From a virus: a stretch of DNA of 64,000 bases. Location of the stretch: positions 1 to 64,000 of the IMG/VR virus record IMGVR_UViG_3300042306_000227. One strand, 5' to 3'. Position 1 is the first letter of the stretch. Each line of letters starts with the position of its first letter. Below, in pieces: positions 34,001 to 42,098 of this stretch. Under the pieces are notes generated by a model that saw only the letters and a program-made list of their open reading frames with translations, made no database searches and had not been told where the DNA came from. A program made the position numbers and the translations under genes.

Positions 34001-36012
34001 ATATTATAGTTCCAGCTTGGTTTGCTGATGCATGGTATAACAGGAATATGGCTACAGGAGATACGTCTTCCTTAATAGCTAAAATAACTGGAGCAAATGT
34101 TTTAAGGCTAGTAGCTACTGGTATTAACCCTGTATTCGGTATTGCTCAAATTGTACCAGATACAATATCAGCATATGCATCCACACTAGAAGAAAGAAAA
34201 CTTCCTTTGCTTATAGACTACCCTAGGTTCTTTATAAAGACATTAGCTGCTTCAAGGGATATTATGAAAAAAACAGATGATTTTAAAGAAGCGACTAAAT
34301 ATGGAGCTACTACAAATTTCTACAACGGAGGTTCTGTTTCTTTTGAAAGAGGATTGATGGGTCTAGAGGATAAGTCTTTAGAGAAGGTTGTAGAAGAGTG
34401 GAATGTGCCTGTGTTAAAACAGTATGTTATGGGGTCTAAAAGAATCACAGAGACTACAGAACAAATGACAAAAGTTGCTATATATAAAGAGATAAGAGAC
34501 AGAAAAATAAAAGAATTTAAGCAGGAGAATAATAGAGAGCCAAACTCGCAAGAACTAGAAGACATAAAAATAGAGTCTGGGTCTATGGCAAGAGGTACTG
34601 CTGATTTCCATAGAAAGGGTTCTAGCGCATCTAATGTGAATAAGGTTATACCATACTTAAATGCAGCTATACAAATTAACAGAGCTGTATTAAGGTCTAT
34701 TAAAAAGAATCCAATGAAAGCTGTATACTACTCTATGGAGTATATGGGTCATGCTGCTGTATTTAGTTTAATGGCTATGGGAGCTGGTGATGATGATGAA
34801 TTAAAAGAAAAGAAAAGAAGGGCATACTTAGGTCTTAGTGAATTTGAGAGGGATAATAACTTTTTAATGTACTTTAATGAGTCAGAAGGAAAGTTTGTAG
34901 CTCAAAAACTACCTTCATTCTTAGTCCCATTTAATGCATTTTCAAGAAGGCTTACAGAAAGAATATACCTTGAGAAAAAAGAGATTACACCAAAAGACAT
35001 TCGTGAAATTGCGTCTAGTGTAGCAGATATGTTCCCTTTATTGCAAATATTAAATGTTGAAAAAACTTTATCTAGAAACCCAGCATATAGCTTTGCAGCA
35101 AAACTATTCTTCAATAGAGACCCTTATAGACAAGAAGCGGTAGCTAAATACGATGAGTCTACAAAAAACTACCTAGAAGGAGCTATGATAGGGAAAGAGC
35201 AATCTTCTGCATTTTCAAGAAAAATAGGTGAGTTAACAAAAAATGGAGTGCCATTATTCCCAGAAGGTATTTCTCCAAAAAGACTTGATGCGGCACTTGG
35301 CTCTATACCATTCCAATCTAACCCAATATCAGCATTCCCATTATTTGCGGCAGATGCAACAAGTATAACAATGGAAGAATTTGAAGAAAAGTACGGCAAG
35401 AATGCTGCTAGTATCATTCTGTCTGCAAGTGGAATCTCAAAAAGATACTTTAAGGGCGGAAGTAGAATAAATCAAAATTTAGCTGGATTATCACTTGAGA
35501 ATATAAAAGACAGAGGCGAAATGAAAAACAAGATAGCTGAAATGATTCTGCCAAAGTTTGAAGAATTTACAAAGAATATGACTAGAGAAGATGCATTTGT
35601 AAAGGCAACTGAAGATTTTATATCAAATGAGTTTGATAAGTTAACGGTTGAGCAAAAGATAATAGCTCAAGGATATATAACTGGCGACCTTAGAGGTAGA
35701 ATATTTAATGTTACAAAAGACAAGCAAGTATCTCAAATATTAAATATGGAAGACCCTAATGCTAAGATAGATGCTATATTGTACACAATGAAGAATGTTA
35801 GAACCACAGATAGCTCAAGAGATGCATTTATAAACGAGCTTGTTCAAAATGGGATAACAGCTAACGAGTCTTTTGGTAGAATGTTAGCAGTAAGAGGTGA
35901 ACAAGAACTTCCAAACCCAGAGACTGGTGTAATGGAGAAGAATAACAGGTATGAAAAAGAGGTAGGAGAGCTGTTGAAGAAACTGACAATAATCTTTGAA
36001 AAGTCTCAATAA
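28057..36012 (+). CDS. giant polyvalent ejection protein, 2651 aa, with a metallopeptidase-like motif
   Basis: The largest gene of the window. Residues about 1-440 are helical. A hydrophobic Ala/Gly-rich stretch near 465-520 may cross a membrane. 'LHEGFHPVL' gives HEGFH at 984-988, an HExxH zinc-protease motif, and the third ligand is not obvious. Residues about 1130-1500 form an unassigned mixed domain. Residues about 1590-2280, starting 'FFSKHIRDIRTKWRDNQYN', resemble the large polyvalent protein-associated domain LPD38, which ends here with 'INRAVLRSIKKNPM' and a hydrophobic helix. Polyvalent proteins of this type travel in the virion and enter the cell with the DNA. Inference: it opens the envelope or disarms early host functions. 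Confidence 0.7.
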   Translation: MNFEQNFSPLDPNSEEYQSVDNFGQELDPLAPKKPKTIPGTNVPIGGTGIPVTKVDKPFTQIENSIKSVKTANTEYQNLLAKKGGASSVYGEAPGDEIERNKQFTSALKSQSDELLKKYSNDINKPIDQVISSGKWEEYITESGGFNYDKARGYFDYVVKQNGGGTYVRDLMISKFQNAVVAKKNEKDVKPFLKEEIAKTGLNLDKDGNVDFASIIGTENLKAGQEAKLKSIAPAQFNKLQLIESDSEKQVNQLLNASKDVFKQEELKFNTLKQQVQAQLTAGQITQEEAQNTINDALSGINQMSESLNNDFQKAVRDIRVKTSSKYARISKEIGAIGSGMSLDDIISGLPKDKQKEVRDRVEAAKAKVNIAYENAYSKLSSTKNEGKKAQESMIGLGGLAGKSFLSGWNNGLASLGGYLNMNGIDNSFADWLRAHSTTGEELAPAQYEWSGKEWYKRGISSAMQSTGMSLPTMAPTLAITAAGTAAGVPAVGLAVINGVLGYLGERNQNSFEVYDKEIKKGSNPNDALIKAETFERMSVSELPFHLLGGLADVKLFQLGASATKSAGKGVKSIVTEYGKSFGGELLEEYPTELLQNYNQAKLDGYKGSLFEYGASNPELFLDTLVSTLGQGSVFAGAGKVFGAFTSAAPESRIQFYTDMIQKNGIEYAKTVAKKYYDSGILDGATATSVSAEIDDASKIYSDLLESGLDDNAAKLYVAMHYQSKSLSSKADNKKESVMGSLAKLQLANTQSQMKELANGTLPYVVMEIPGGENSSRVISLQDFNTLTPAQKTNVIQASNSISVINDEDANTSLQEQKKQLGNTPNAPVGLFTNNIKTTQDATQESTREEQISTEQGGISQYQGTQPIQEQATNETKDSNRPISGTKKVITLQNINEIEQIEGNNTQKKVLGDVKNVTSSIAGFVQQDTGSELKVNIHDQNSFTQAVLEAGGTQQDAKSKGFYMSSDGNIHLNMDNVSEDTMLHEGFHPVLDYIEKNSPDTMNSLFEQLKSIPQAQDFVQKAEAAYNENGSITVKKEAITDFIANVANGNVKVDATNLETLKNYIIGLLNKLGLNLKQNRILNLETAEDLKNLATFITEKFTSGSEITQSELGKFVETKPTAENPIAKSGQLQFSKTIYGESGIEKSPALDSDEFVQAVQDGRISVSNPYQSLMGKFFGITFPDDLFTGELKVNGETVGFGFGGVFYVAKFGAKGLAWASVGKQSASNFTIQANASLKKNNGEGIIVLSKGDDIKHATSLQAKVAFINTLLKYAENNNQGESLVKSIRKIYNIGNAKSPSKIIEYFNNYLASGRMESGQTMFDAKGSFDNLMTSIIKEAQPVITKMFQDMGLEGDTYFDKTQLRKDNKIATTKGLKSLYADMLQEDFLKGAPKGGIYAAIKFSSELEYVVDKSHPSYPYVIKTKDGSPVKLEVFSKTFNAYGKDVAVKGVERNTQNAFGVVTTTKPNFQINEEMEGNKSEHILSNKLDAYEAISKGKSAPQFQKDIVPTGGVPSVPGETGVGEANQPSGLPEKKKYSWEKGTSGKPEPGETMIKTSTGRYVAIETMAGQMMDRDKVINEIKKAEPSFFSKHIRDIRTKWRDNQYNVLKSLSEIGKSGMLVKHYLLTRNSASATATAAVESAIKEIYGKISKKKTFNINGAKVTEYVLFNQMINYQRVISIQEQMNDAYKTMISSEPGSQEYNKAKKKLLDNNMIDVNGDYVGESLDTEFAMGNVTATQSKALLYEIRESIGEESFDKLMNASEKYSNHFNKMMKERYEAGLISEDTYKYLSKFYYAPGRYVSDVLIDPILSIAKTTPTYQSTSILKMRSLAGGTERLNLNDYEGLLRAVTYASEYSIAENRATNRFYDLISENKTQFNSSGIRLGTKLVPIEAEGPVKFDIIDEKVIAIQEGKAKSALELPSGQKQLPYKGIQKPSDMPVGKYIQPIDIVLDEDGNKFRVVYETPKVGEDIIKTYYNGQQYDIIVPAWFADAWYNRNMATGDTSSLIAKITGANVLRLVATGINPVFGIAQIVPDTISAYASTLEERKLPLLIDYPRFFIKTLAASRDIMKKTDDFKEATKYGATTNFYNGGSVSFERGLMGLEDKSLEKVVEEWNVPVLKQYVMGSKRITETTEQMTKVAIYKEIRDRKIKEFKQENNREPNSQELEDIKIESGSMARGTADFHRKGSSASNVNKVIPYLNAAIQINRAVLRSIKKNPMKAVYYSMEYMGHAAVFSLMAMGAGDDDELKEKKRRAYLGLSEFERDNNFLMYFNESEGKFVAQKLPSFLVPFNAFSRRLTERIYLEKKEITPKDIREIASSVADMFPLLQILNVEKTLSRNPAYSFAAKLFFNRDPYRQEAVAKYDESTKNYLEGAMIGKEQSSAFSRKIGELTKNGVPLFPEGISPKRLDAALGSIPFQSNPISAFPLFAADATSITMEEFEEKYGKNAASIILSASGISKRYFKGGSRINQNLAGLSLENIKDRGEMKNKIAEMILPKFEEFTKNMTREDAFVKATEDFISNEFDKLTVEQKIIAQGYITGDLRGRIFNVTKDKQVSQILNMEDPNAKIDAILYTMKNVRTTDSSRDAFINELVQNGITANESFGRMLAVRGEQELPNPETGVMEKNNRYEKEVGELLKKLTIIFEKSQ

Positions 36013-36030
36013 TCAAACTAAAGTATTAAG

Positions 36031-36038
36031 TATCTTTG
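36031..36038 (+). promoter_or_regulatory. TATCTTTG promoter box before tail genes
   Basis: TAnnTTTG match 14 nt before the ATG at 36053. Confidence 0.6.
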
Positions 36039-36052
36039 TAAAAATATAGAAA

Positions 36053-36598
36053 ATGGCAATATTTCAAGCAGATTTAAAGGTAGACGTAGCATACGATGCT
36101 ACTAGCGTCACCTTTACCGATAATAGCAACTATGGTGGCACAGAAACCTCTGGAGGAGGGGCTGCTATAAACACATCTAATGTGACAGCTAAAGTGGTAA
36201 GAGTTTACCGTACAACAGACACGGTGACTCCATTCAAGACATTCACATTTACCAATAGTGCAACTATGACTTTCGTAGCTAGTGGGAATAATAACCTACC
36301 TAGCGGAGCTTATAGATTTGAGTTTGAGCTTACAACTACTGGCGTGACACTTACAGCTGCCCAAAAGCAGGATTATGGTGTATACCCAATTAATGTGGTT
36401 GAGAAGTCAAAGTACCTAAAGGCTGTGTTAAATATGAAGAATAGTCAGACTTTGAGAGATGATAAGGTGTACATGAAGAACTTGACGCTATTTGCGGCTG
36501 AGTTAGACCTGTCTGATTACATGGCTGAGCTAGGAGACATCCAGTCTAGCCAAGATGCAATAGACAGAATTAATAACTATGTAGTAAAATTATTCTAA
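36053..36598 (+). CDS. tail-associated beta-rich protein, 181 aa
   Basis: The N-terminal 100 residues are a Thr/Val-rich beta sandwich-like domain ('KVDVAYDATSVTFTDNSNY', 'SGAYRFEFELTTTG'). The C-terminal third is helical ('EKSKYLKAVLNMKNSQTLRDDKVYMKNLTLFAAELDL'). It opens the tail fibre region. A head-proximal fibre adaptor is plausible. The stop shares its last base with the next ATG. Confidence 0.5.
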   Translation: MAIFQADLKVDVAYDATSVTFTDNSNYGGTETSGGGAAINTSNVTAKVVRVYRTTDTVTPFKTFTFTNSATMTFVASGNNNLPSGAYRFEFELTTTGVTLTAAQKQDYGVYPINVVEKSKYLKAVLNMKNSQTLRDDKVYMKNLTLFAAELDLSDYMAELGDIQSSQDAIDRINNYVVKLF

Positions 36599-36861
36599 TG
36601 TATACAAGTACAGAGTTAAACAACATAAGAAATTCTGGCATTAGATTATGGTCAGCATGGGCTAAAGAGGGTTATTCTCAAATGACTAATACTCTTAACC
36701 CTGACACATATGACCGTCAGGTAATGTTTTATTTAGTAAATGTAGCTTTAAAGTTCGCAATAGACACAGACCAGACAGACGAGGCTGTTCAACTAGTAAA
36801 TCTACTTGTTGCAATGGATTCATTTGCTGATGGAACTAAACTTGCGTTCCCAATCATATAG
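36598..36861 (+). CDS. hypothetical tail-region protein, 87 aa
   Basis: An all-helical small protein ('SGIRLWSAWAKEGYSQM', 'DRQVMFYLVNVALKFAIDTDQTDEAVQLVNLLVAMDSF'). It sits between a beta-rich tail protein and the first fibre gene, so an adaptor or assembly helper is possible. No family recognised. Confidence 0.5.
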   Translation: MYTSTELNNIRNSGIRLWSAWAKEGYSQMTNTLNPDTYDRQVMFYLVNVALKFAIDTDQTDEAVQLVNLLVAMDSFADGTKLAFPII

Positions 36862-36862
36862 T

Positions 36863-38068
36863 ATGCCATCATTAAATATAAATAGCTTAAACATAACAGA
36901 GGAAGGCAACTCAGTCTCTGGTGAGGGTAATGTAGGGGTAATAACTCCTACCTTATTCAGCACAGAAGACCAGCCTGTTCTATCAACTGGTTTTGCTATT
37001 AATGCATTAAGCACTGAGGAAGAGGCTAGCTCAATTACAGGGCACTCTAACAGCAGTGGGCTTGTGCCAGAAAGAATTGACCTTAGTGGGATAGATTTAG
37101 GAGGCCCAGGAGGTATTGTACCAAAGGTTGTGATAGATAATATCTACAACTCAAATAAGATTCAGCAGTGGGAATATGCTTATAATAAGAGCGTAAAAGC
37201 TGTGTCTCTTACCAATAACGGAAGGATTTACACAATCAGAATAACCTTCTTAGATGATAGTTTTGTAGAAGACGATGTTGAGATTAATGTGTCTGTAATG
37301 GACTTATTAGGCCAATGGAACGCATCTACTAACACACCTACTTTGACTAATGGTATTGGTAACAGAGGAGATATTTACAAGTGTAATTTCGCAGGTACAG
37401 CTAACTTCGGTGGAGTACCTATTGTGTTCAATGCTGGCGACTTAGTGATGTATGACGGAAGTGTTTGGGATAAGGTATCTTCTGGTATTGGAACAGGAAT
37501 CTTTGCTAGAAATGTGTACTCTTTTACAGCAACCGCTGGACAGACTACCTACACATTCCCATACATACCAAATCAGGTAGATGTATTCTATAACGGTTCT
37601 AGGCTACCAGCAGCTAATTTTACTGCAACAAGTGGTGCAAGTGTTACATTGTTATTTAGTCCTATCGCTGGTGATTTGTTAACATTCAATGCATATGTGA
37701 GTGTTACTACAGCTTTGGCTGGTGGAGGTACTGCTGGCTCTATTGCAAAATGGAGTGCTACAAGTGAATTAACTAACGCTGTACCTGGGACAGATTATCA
37801 ACAACCAATCACATTAACAACTAACGGAAGCGGAGGAAATGCTACCTTTGTTGGCAATGTATTGAACATTCCTAGAGAGAATTATGTGCATGACCAGCAG
37901 ACTGCTTCGGTGTCTTGGGTTATAACACATAATATGAATAAGTATCCAGCTGTAAACATAGTAGATACTGCGAATGACGAGGTGATAGGAGATGTAAAAT
38001 ATAATTCATTAAATCAAATAACAATAACCTTTACTGCTGCGTTTAGTGGAAAGGCTTACTTAAATTAA
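36863..38068 (+). CDS. tail/fibre protein with shared carbohydrate-binding-like modules, 401 aa
   Basis: The start at ATG 36863 follows the previous stop directly. A longer reading would overlap it. It contains a module 'LLGQWNASTNTPTLTNG...GDIYKCNFAG...FNAGDLVMYDGSVWDKV' (about 145-205) that recurs in the fibre proteins at 38076 and 45772. It also has a 'NQVDVFYNGSRL..ANFTATSGASVTLLF' module shared with the 39054 fibre. The 'W...A.P....GD...dG..W' pattern is that of small host-surface-binding domains on fibres. It probably forms a short fibre or an adhesin tip. Confidence 0.6.
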   Translation: MPSLNINSLNITEEGNSVSGEGNVGVITPTLFSTEDQPVLSTGFAINALSTEEEASSITGHSNSSGLVPERIDLSGIDLGGPGGIVPKVVIDNIYNSNKIQQWEYAYNKSVKAVSLTNNGRIYTIRITFLDDSFVEDDVEINVSVMDLLGQWNASTNTPTLTNGIGNRGDIYKCNFAGTANFGGVPIVFNAGDLVMYDGSVWDKVSSGIGTGIFARNVYSFTATAGQTTYTFPYIPNQVDVFYNGSRLPAANFTATSGASVTLLFSPIAGDLLTFNAYVSVTTALAGGGTAGSIAKWSATSELTNAVPGTDYQQPITLTTNGSGGNATFVGNVLNIPRENYVHDQQTASVSWVITHNMNKYPAVNIVDTANDEVIGDVKYNSLNQITITFTAAFSGKAYLN

Positions 38069-38075
38069 AAACAAA

Positions 38076-39050
38076 ATGGCAAAGAAGTTTTTGGTCAATT
38101 TAGACCTAGCGAAAAACCAGATTCTGAACGCAGCGATTCAGAACTTATCATCAGCACCTAGCTCTCCAGTTCAGGGTCAGGTGTATTACAATACTGGAGA
38201 TAACAGAATTTACTTCTGGGATGGCACAGCTTGGATAGACATGTCAGGAGATATTCGTGACGTAATCGGAGGTGCTGGGTTAGCTGCAGCTACTTCTAAT
38301 GGTATTATTACCTTAGATGTGAATGTAGATAATTCTACAGTAGAGATTGCAACAGATACAATTAGAGTAAAGGATGGTGGAATTACAACTGCAAAACTTG
38401 CGAATGTATCTACCGATTTGACTACAAATAGTGGTTCTACAGCAGTACCTACAGCAGCAGCTGTTAAGTCTTATGTAGACGCAAATATAGGTGGATTAGG
38501 AAATCTAGAAGGTGCATGGGATGCTTCTAGTGGCTCTTTCCCAGTTGGTTCTGCTCCAACAGCAGGTACTAAGTCTGGAGATTATTGGTACGTATCTGTA
38601 GCAGGTACTACAGGTGGTGTAGCGTTTAATGTAGGAGATGTGATTATTGCAAAAATCAATAGCGCATCTACTTCAAGTGCTGCTGACTGGATTCAATTAG
38701 AAGTAAACAGAGACCAAGCTACAGAAAGTACTTTAGGTCTTGTAAGAATTGCAGACCAAACAGCTGTTAACGCAGGTACTGATGATACAGAAGCAATTAC
38801 TCCTCTTAAATTAAAGACTTACCTAGATGCAAATGTAGGAGGATATACTACATTAATAGGCAATGGGACTAATACTTCTTTTAATGTAATTCATGGTCTT
38901 AATACTGCAGCTTTAATTATTGCTGTATACGATAATGCGACAGGCGAAGAAGTAATGGTAGATATTGTTAATGTTGACTCAATTCAAGTTATAGTATCTT
39001 TCGCAGTAGCTCCTTCAACAAATGCATATCGTGTAGTAATTAAAAAATAA
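38076..39050 (+). CDS. tail fibre protein, 324 aa
   Basis: The N-terminus 'FLVNLDLAKNQILNAAIQNLSSAPSSPVQGQVYYNTGDNRIYFWDGTAWIDM' is the collar domain seen in many phage fibres (strand, SSAPS..P..G...YNT...Y.WdG..W). It is followed by 'VPTAAAVKSYVDANI', the coiled linker found in fibres, and a 'GAWDAS....GDYWYVSVAG....GDVII' module shared with the proteins at 36863 and 45772. It lies upstream of three longer fibres and is probably a partner or anchor for them. Confidence 0.65.
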   Translation: MAKKFLVNLDLAKNQILNAAIQNLSSAPSSPVQGQVYYNTGDNRIYFWDGTAWIDMSGDIRDVIGGAGLAAATSNGIITLDVNVDNSTVEIATDTIRVKDGGITTAKLANVSTDLTTNSGSTAVPTAAAVKSYVDANIGGLGNLEGAWDASSGSFPVGSAPTAGTKSGDYWYVSVAGTTGGVAFNVGDVIIAKINSASTSSAADWIQLEVNRDQATESTLGLVRIADQTAVNAGTDDTEAITPLKLKTYLDANVGGYTTLIGNGTNTSFNVIHGLNTAALIIAVYDNATGEEVMVDIVNVDSIQVIVSFAVAPSTNAYRVVIKK

Positions 39051-39053
39051 TAG

Positions 39054-42000
39054 ATGTCTAAAAGATTCTTAAGTGGAATAAATGTAACTGGTTCAGCTGC
39101 CCTTAATACGGTGGCTGATGCAGGTTCTAATACAGACAAGTTTCTCGTATTAGACTCAAGTAATGTGGTGTCATATAGAACTGCTGCTGAATTATATGCT
39201 GACTTAGGAATAGGTTCTTTACCTTCTGGATATACTTCTACTTTAAAACATGAAGTAAAGGCTGGACAGACAATAAGCAAAGGACAAGCTGTTTATGTAT
39301 CATCTTCGGATGGTACTAATATGATTATATCAAAAGCATCAAATGTGTCAGAAGCAACTTCTTCTAAGACAATGGGATTGCTTGAAACTAGCTTGTCTAC
39401 TAATGGTAAAGGAAATGTAATTACAGAAGGTTTACTTGCAGGATTGAATACAAATGGAGCTACTGCTGGAGACCCAGTATGGTTAGGGGTAGATGGAGCT
39501 TTAATCTTTGGATTAGCCAACAAGCCTTACGCTCCTGCTCACTTGGTATTTATAGGTATCGTAACTAGAGCTAACGCTAATAACGGAGAAATCTTTGTTA
39601 AAGTGCAGAATGGGTTTGAGCTTAAAGAAATTCATGATATTGATTTAATTACAACTACTCCTATTGATGGTCATATATTAGGATACAACGGAACATTATG
39701 GGTAAATAAAACAATCGCAGGATGGTTGGGATATACTCCAGCAAATGATGCTTCAGTAGTTAAACTATCTGGCGCACAGACAGTTGGTGGTTTAAAAACA
39801 TTCAGTGCAAGTATTATTGCAAATATTGGTGTTTTATTAAAAAATGGTGCTGTATCAGCTTTAAATGGTTATACAGCAATAGGTGGTTCTTCAAGTAATG
39901 GGATTGAAATTGTTTTTAGTCCAGGTGGTTCTACTCAAAGTTTGTTATTTCAAACTTCTGCTGCTTATTCTTATACATTCCCTACTGCTACAGGTACTAT
40001 AGCATTAACAAGTGATTTAAATTCTTATGTTCCTAATACAAGAACACTTACGATTAACGGAACCACTTACGATTTAAGTGCAAATAGGTCTTGGACTATA
40101 TCTGCAAATCAGAATGCAAGAACAGAATACGAGTTTACTACGAATGGCTCTACAGCTACATATACGGCTACTTATTCTGTAGGGCAGGTTGATGTCTTTT
40201 ATAATGGTTCTAAATTATCATCTGCAGAGTTTACAGCTACAAATGGAACTAGCGTTACTTTAGCATTTACTCCTCCAAGTGGACAGGTTGTTGAAGTAGT
40301 AGCTTGGGAGACTGGTGGAGGTATTTCTAATAGCAGAACACTTACAATAAATGGTACTGCTTATGATTTATCTGCTAATAGAAGCTGGACAATTGATAAT
40401 GCAAGTTTAGGAGCACAGCCTCAGCTAAATGGTACTGGTTTTGTAAAAGTATCAGGAACAACTGTTTCTTATGACAATAGTACATACTTAACAACAAGTT
40501 CTGCTCTTAGTACTTACATGCCTTTATCTGGTGGTATTTTTACAGGAACTACAAGGATGGATGGAAGCGGTGGAACTACTCCATCAATTACAATGATTTT
40601 TAATTCAGGCATTAATAGACTATTAGCGCCTCTTTTAAGATTGTATGGAGCAACAAATGAAACTTCAAACTATGTTGAATTGTTTGGCTCTCTTGCAACA
40701 CAAAATAGAACAATACAATTACCTGATGCGAGTGGGACAATTGCACTAACATCAAACCTATCATCTTACTTACCATTATCTGGTGGTACGCTTACTGGTG
40801 CATTGAGCGGAACAAGTGCTACATTTTCAAGTACTGTAACTGGCTCTAGATTCAATTCAGGAGGTGCAGGATATAGAATAACAGCGTTTGGCACATTAAG
40901 TCAAACGGTATCAGGCGAAATGACTATTTTAGGTCATAATGTTGTAGCTGACCAATCTGCTGCAAACACCGTAACTGTGTTGAATGGTGGGTGGTATTCA
41001 TCTATGATTAAAATGTATTACAATGAAGGTATAACTTTCCATACAAGCGAAACAGTATTTTCTGCAAATGCTATCTATCCTATGGCATCTACCGAAAGAA
41101 TAAGGATAACAAACGGTGGGACTTTAGGCATTGCAACTTCAAGCCCTATCGGTGGTGTATTCAAATTACAAGTAGGTGATGGTAGCGCTGATACAAGAGC
41201 AATTATTGTTTCAAATCAAGTTTATCAATTAGGATTTAGAAATGGTGCTGGAAGTCCAGTGTTTTATGAGGGCAGTGATACAAGTGGTAATAAAATATTC
41301 TCAAATAATGCTGGAAGCGAGTTAATGAGAATTACAACTAATGGCCATTTTTGTATTGGTACGATAAGCCCTGTTAGCTTAGGTGGAAGTTTAGGTCTTA
41401 CAATGGGTACTACAACTTCAGGTAGGAATATAGTTTTATATTCATCTAGTAATGGGAACAATGGATTAATTCAATTTATAGATTTAAATGGCAATGATGG
41501 TTTGCAAATAGGTTCTAGCACAGTTGATAGTTATTTTTATAGCTATCGTGATAAACCAATGGAATTTTTTACTAATGGAACTAAAAGAGTAACAATACAA
41601 GGTGATGGCCAAACAAGATTTCAAAGTTCAATTATTCTTACAAATGGACAAATAAACTCTTTAGGTACAGGAGGTGGCGGACAGCCTATGTATTTAAACT
41701 TTGCTGGTAACGGAGCAGTATATGCAGGTAGCTCTTACGCAGTATTGTATGCTGGTTCTGATAGAAGAATTAAATCAAATATTGAAAACGCTGAACCTAC
41801 TCTTAACAAAATATTAGGCTTAACGCCAAGAACTTTTAAGTATAAGGAAAGACCAGAGTTTACTAACTACGGATTCATTGCTCAAGAGCTAGAGGAGATT
41901 ATGCCTGAATTAGTTAAAACTTCTGAAGGTATTACAATTTGTAATGGGGAAGAAATAGTAAATCAAAAAAGTATTGAAAGTTATGGTTTAGCTTGGGCAT

Positions 42001-42083
42001 CAATTTTAGTAAAGGCGATGCAAGAACAACAAGACCTAATAACTGAACTAACAGAAAAAGTAAACGCATTAGAGAATAAATAA
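39054..42083 (+). CDS. long tail fibre with C-terminal S74 intramolecular chaperone, 1009 aa
   Basis: Residues about 900-1009 carry an endosialidase-type intramolecular chaperone (peptidase S74): 'DRRIKSNIENAEPTLNKILGLTPRTFKYKE', then 'YGFIAQELEEIMPELV' and a C-terminal coiled coil. Such domains fold the trimeric fibre and cleave themselves off. The body has two copies of the TINGxxYDLSANRSW motif (near 40044 and 40335) and a 'VDVFYNGSKL' module shared with the protein at 36863. The N-terminus shows no recognised anchor. It is the first of three S74 fibres. Confidence 0.75.
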   Translation: MSKRFLSGINVTGSAALNTVADAGSNTDKFLVLDSSNVVSYRTAAELYADLGIGSLPSGYTSTLKHEVKAGQTISKGQAVYVSSSDGTNMIISKASNVSEATSSKTMGLLETSLSTNGKGNVITEGLLAGLNTNGATAGDPVWLGVDGALIFGLANKPYAPAHLVFIGIVTRANANNGEIFVKVQNGFELKEIHDIDLITTTPIDGHILGYNGTLWVNKTIAGWLGYTPANDASVVKLSGAQTVGGLKTFSASIIANIGVLLKNGAVSALNGYTAIGGSSSNGIEIVFSPGGSTQSLLFQTSAAYSYTFPTATGTIALTSDLNSYVPNTRTLTINGTTYDLSANRSWTISANQNARTEYEFTTNGSTATYTATYSVGQVDVFYNGSKLSSAEFTATNGTSVTLAFTPPSGQVVEVVAWETGGGISNSRTLTINGTAYDLSANRSWTIDNASLGAQPQLNGTGFVKVSGTTVSYDNSTYLTTSSALSTYMPLSGGIFTGTTRMDGSGGTTPSITMIFNSGINRLLAPLLRLYGATNETSNYVELFGSLATQNRTIQLPDASGTIALTSNLSSYLPLSGGTLTGALSGTSATFSSTVTGSRFNSGGAGYRITAFGTLSQTVSGEMTILGHNVVADQSAANTVTVLNGGWYSSMIKMYYNEGITFHTSETVFSANAIYPMASTERIRITNGGTLGIATSSPIGGVFKLQVGDGSADTRAIIVSNQVYQLGFRNGAGSPVFYEGSDTSGNKIFSNNAGSELMRITTNGHFCIGTISPVSLGGSLGLTMGTTTSGRNIVLYSSSNGNNGLIQFIDLNGNDGLQIGSSTVDSYFYSYRDKPMEFFTNGTKRVTIQGDGQTRFQSSIILTNGQINSLGTGGGGQPMYLNFAGNGAVYAGSSYAVLYAGSDRRIKSNIENAEPTLNKILGLTPRTFKYKERPEFTNYGFIAQELEEIMPELVKTSEGITICNGEEIVNQKSIESYGLAWASILVKAMQEQQDLITELTEKVNALENK

Positions 42084-42086
42084 TAA

Positions 42087-42094
42087 TAACTTTG
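42087..42094 (+). promoter_or_regulatory. TAACTTTG box 4 nt before the second fibre ATG
   Basis: TAnnTTTG match ending at 42094, with the ATG at 42099, so the transcript may start at or very near the start codon. Confidence 0.6.
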
Positions 42095-42098
42095 TATA

